A stretch of DNA of 64,000 bases, from NCBI RefSeq assembly GCF_000333895.2, contig NZ_ANFM02000018.1:62001-126000 (forward strand). Direction: 5' to 3'. A program made the translations under genes and the position numbers. Positions 62,491-64,000 of the stretch are shown piece after piece. The notes under the pieces were generated by a model that had not been told where the DNA came from, did not search any database, and saw only the letters and a program-made list of their open reading frames with translations. Origin of the DNA: Grimontia indica. GTDB lineage: Bacteria > Pseudomonadota > Gammaproteobacteria > Enterobacterales > Vibrionaceae. The stretch's first letter is position 1; the number at the start of each line of letters is the position of its first letter.

Positions 62491-62699
62491 AAATGCTCGC
62501 CCTTGGCAGCCCTGCCAAAGTCATCCGTGAACTAAGTGAAAAAGAAGTCTCTTGGAAGAGTCTAGGTACCGATGGCTATATCAAACTTACCGAGCGCTGC
62601 CTTGCGACCATGCAGCAGGTAGAGCCGTTAAAAACAATTGAAGCAGACCGAAAACGTATGGTGATTGATGAACGCATCAAGCCAAAGTTTGCGGATTAG
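62489..62699 (+). pseudogene. Duplicate of the paaY 3' end
   Basis: 68 codons from ATG to TAG match the end of paaY (62 of 68 residues identical: MLALGSPAKVIREL to IKPKFAD). Silent changes are spread along it, so it is not a fresh copy. Similarity starts abruptly at about 62489 and ends at the stop codon. It lacks the hexapeptide repeats that form the active site, so it cannot be functional. Confidence 0.85.
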
Positions 62700-62882
62700 A
62701 AACCGTGTTAGCGTGAAAAAGTGGGATTGAATGTCGTTTCGTTAAGCACTGTTTTTACAAACAGAATCAAACCAGTTTACCTCAATGCAACAAAAGGGAC
62801 GCTTAGTCCTTTTTGTACGTCACAGTTTTCGATTGGTGATAATTTTCTTTTAAAACAAACTGTTAGTTAGTGATAGAATCAG
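62700..62882. other. Gap without a gene
   Basis: No gene or clear signal is visible between the paaY fragment and the next attC. Confidence 0.4.
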
Positions 62883-62952
62883 TGCCATTGTTATTACAAG
62901 ACAAAGTGTCGTGTTTTATTCCGACATTTTGTCTTCTAATACGCTGTTATAT
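62883..62952 (+). other. Candidate integron attC site 2
   Basis: 13-base arms AGACAAAGTGTCG (62899-62911) and CGACATTTTGTCT (62922-62934) pair with one mismatch. The outer part TTATTA pairs with TAATA, and the 3' core is GTTATAT (62946-62952). The ending matches attC site 1. The 5' core is degenerate. Confidence 0.55.
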
Positions 62953-62964
62953 GCAGGAGCATTG

Positions 62965-63624
62965 ATGAAATTTCAGCAAGTTGAATCTAAGTTAGCGTGG
63001 TTCAATGAGATATCTGCTGGCATAGGCCTAGTAGTAGGGTATTTGTGTTACACGCTTTTCTGGCTTTTGAGCCCTGAAACCAAAATTGAGGTTCAAGTTA
63101 CAGAGCCTGTCTACGAAGATGTTGTTTTGGGTTATATCCCAAATGAAATAGAAACTGAGAACATCCCAACAGCAGAGTTACTAACTAAAAAGAAACTAGA
63201 ATCAGAGCTCAAGCCCATACAAGTTCAAGCGCCAAAATTTACGAATGAAGGTCTCCCTGTTCTTAAAACTACAACCAAAACATTCACTGGCATGGGTACG
63301 CCATCTGTTGTAGTAAATCGTGTTGAGTTGCTCAGACCAAATTTCGGTAGTTATTCATATACGGTAACTAAAGGAAGAAAGAAGTTTGTTACTTATTTCA
63401 GCCCTGACATTTTTTATACTGGTACCGGTTTTTATTATGAACAAAAATCTGTGGCATTTAGTGGTGGCAAGAACGCCGAGATTTTTGCTGTACAAGTAGC
63501 TACAGCATTCGCTTTTTTGTCGTTCGTGCTTTTTCTATTAAAAATCAGGCCTAATCCACGAAGGTGTTTAGAAAAATTTAAGAAAGCTCGTTTTGATATG
63601 GGTCAAGACGAATCAAGCATATAA
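62965..63624 (+). CDS. Hypothetical two-helix membrane protein (cassette gene)
   Basis: A 219-residue protein with one hydrophobic helix near residues 15-35 and another near 180-200. Between them lies an extracytoplasmic domain of about 140 residues, rich in Val, Glu and Lys (PVYEDVVLGYIPNEIETENI). The start at 62965 has an AGGAG site right behind the attC core. The stop overlaps the next attC. No family was recognised, though the layout recalls DUF3592-like membrane proteins. Typical orphan cassette gene. Confidence 0.65.
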   Translation: MKFQQVESKLAWFNEISAGIGLVVGYLCYTLFWLLSPETKIEVQVTEPVYEDVVLGYIPNEIETENIPTAELLTKKKLESELKPIQVQAPKFTNEGLPVLKTTTKTFTGMGTPSVVVNRVELLRPNFGSYSYTVTKGRKKFVTYFSPDIFYTGTGFYYEQKSVAFSGGKNAEIFAVQVATAFAFLSFVLFLLKIRPNPRRCLEKFKKARFDMGQDESSI

Positions 63625-63747
63625 CAAGCAATTTAAGAGGGATTCACAACGCTCGGCATTTTTGCTTCTACTTCAAATTTAGTGTTTATGGCACAATGCT
63701 TTAGGTTTGGGTGGAAGCGTTGTTCACCCCTTAATTGGGCGTTAAAT
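63619..63747 (+). other. Integron attC site, VCR-like
   Basis: Starts ATATAACAAGCAATTTAAG and ends CCCCTTAATTGGGCGTTAAAT, with inner pairs AAGAGGG/CCCCTTAA and CAACGCT/AGCGTTG. The length (129 bases), the TATAACAA start and the GGGCGTTA end are those of Vibrio cholerae repeats. The recombination core is GTTAAAT (63741-63747). Confidence 0.9.
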
Positions 63748-63763
63748 TTCAATTGGATTATGT

Positions 63764-64000
63764 ATGGCTATTTCATTTCGACATTCTGCTGGATTTGGTA
63801 AGAGGATGGAATATTGGATTTCCGGATTAATGCTTAAAGAGGGTATTGATGTATACATGCCTTTAATTGATGATAATGGCATCGATGCGGTGATCAGAAA
63901 ACCTGATGGAACATTTATTGAAATACAAATAAAAGCTCGCTCCAAAGAGGTTACGATGGGAGATGCAGCTTTGTTTTCTGCAATTACTCATGATCTTCGT
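63764..64000 (+). CDS. Cassette gene with PD-(D/E)XK nuclease-like motif (partial)
   Basis: Open from the ATG at 63764, 17 bases behind the VCR core, to the window edge (79 codons seen). The sequence DDNGIDAVIRKPDG then FIEIQIKARS has the Asp...Glu-x-Gln/Lys spacing of PD-(D/E)XK nuclease folds, with an upstream EYWISGLMLKEGIDVYMP helix-strand, as in DUF4365-like proteins. It could be a restriction or defence nuclease or a repair protein. The rest lies outside the window. Confidence 0.6.
   Translation, partial: MAISFRHSAGFGKRMEYWISGLMLKEGIDVYMPLIDDNGIDAVIRKPDGTFIEIQIKARSKEVTMGDAALFSAITHDLR

Overview
The window reads as chromosomal DNA of a marine gammaproteobacterium, most likely a member of the Vibrionaceae. 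The evidence is moderate GC content, an enterobacterial/Vibrio-type trehalose locus (treR-treB-treC), a gamma-type paa operon, palindromic repeats of the Vibrio type, and, at the right end, gene cassettes separated by attC sites, one of which closely resembles the Vibrio cholerae repeat (VCR). I cannot name the species. No rRNA, complete tRNA, CRISPR array or phage module was found.

Layout, left to right. (1) 1-4.1 kb: a long-chain acyl-CoA synthetase, a TetR regulator and acetate kinase (ackA). The ackA terminator is cut by what looks like an IS3/IS150-type end. (2) 4.1-11.4 kb, all minus strand: a trehalose unit treR, treB (PTS EIIBC), treC (trehalose-6-phosphate hydrolase), a sugar porin and a LysR gene. 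TreR-like operators bracket both the treB promoter and a promoter in front of the LysR gene. (3) 11.6-12.4 kb: a scar holding a truncated methyltransferase and a second, diverged copy of the 3' end and terminator of ackA.

(4) 12.7-38 kb: a large C2-sulfonate catabolic region. An IclR regulator, a GMC-family alcohol dehydrogenase (candidate isethionate dehydrogenase) and a Tat-exported TRAP transporter make a probable isethionate module. An IclR gene, a TctCBA transporter, a gamma-glutamyltransferase-family hydrolase and a DUF599 membrane protein make a second uptake module. An IclR gene and a CobS/CobT-like AAA+/VWA pair come next. Divergent from that pair run xsc (sulfoacetaldehyde acetyltransferase), tauX-tauY (taurine dehydrogenase), a TRAP transporter (tauKLM type), a short pta and an FRG-domain gene. 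Taurine and isethionate would both be oxidised to sulfoacetaldehyde. Xsc would split this to sulfite and acetyl phosphate, and Pta and AckA would turn the acetyl phosphate into acetyl-CoA or acetate and ATP. No sulfite oxidase or sulfite exporter is visible.

(5) 38-42.3 kb: a small hypothetical gene and an MscS channel bracketed by two inverted copies of a ~260 bp palindromic repeat, then a seven-repeat FG-GAP lipoprotein. (6) 42.3-61 kb: a complete route into central metabolism for phenylacetate and probably phenylacetaldoxime: an AraC regulator, nitrilase, aldoxime dehydratase and an outer-membrane porin, then the paa genes (paaZ-G-I-J-A-B-C-D-E plus a fused enoyl-CoA hydratase/3-hydroxyacyl-CoA dehydrogenase on the minus strand; paaK-X-Y on the plus strand).

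(7) 61-64 kb: the start of an integron cassette array (small orphan genes, attC sites, no integrase in view). It also holds a broken GFA-family gene and a second copy of the 3' third of paaY. The last cassette gene, with a PD-(D/E)XK nuclease-like motif, runs off the right edge.
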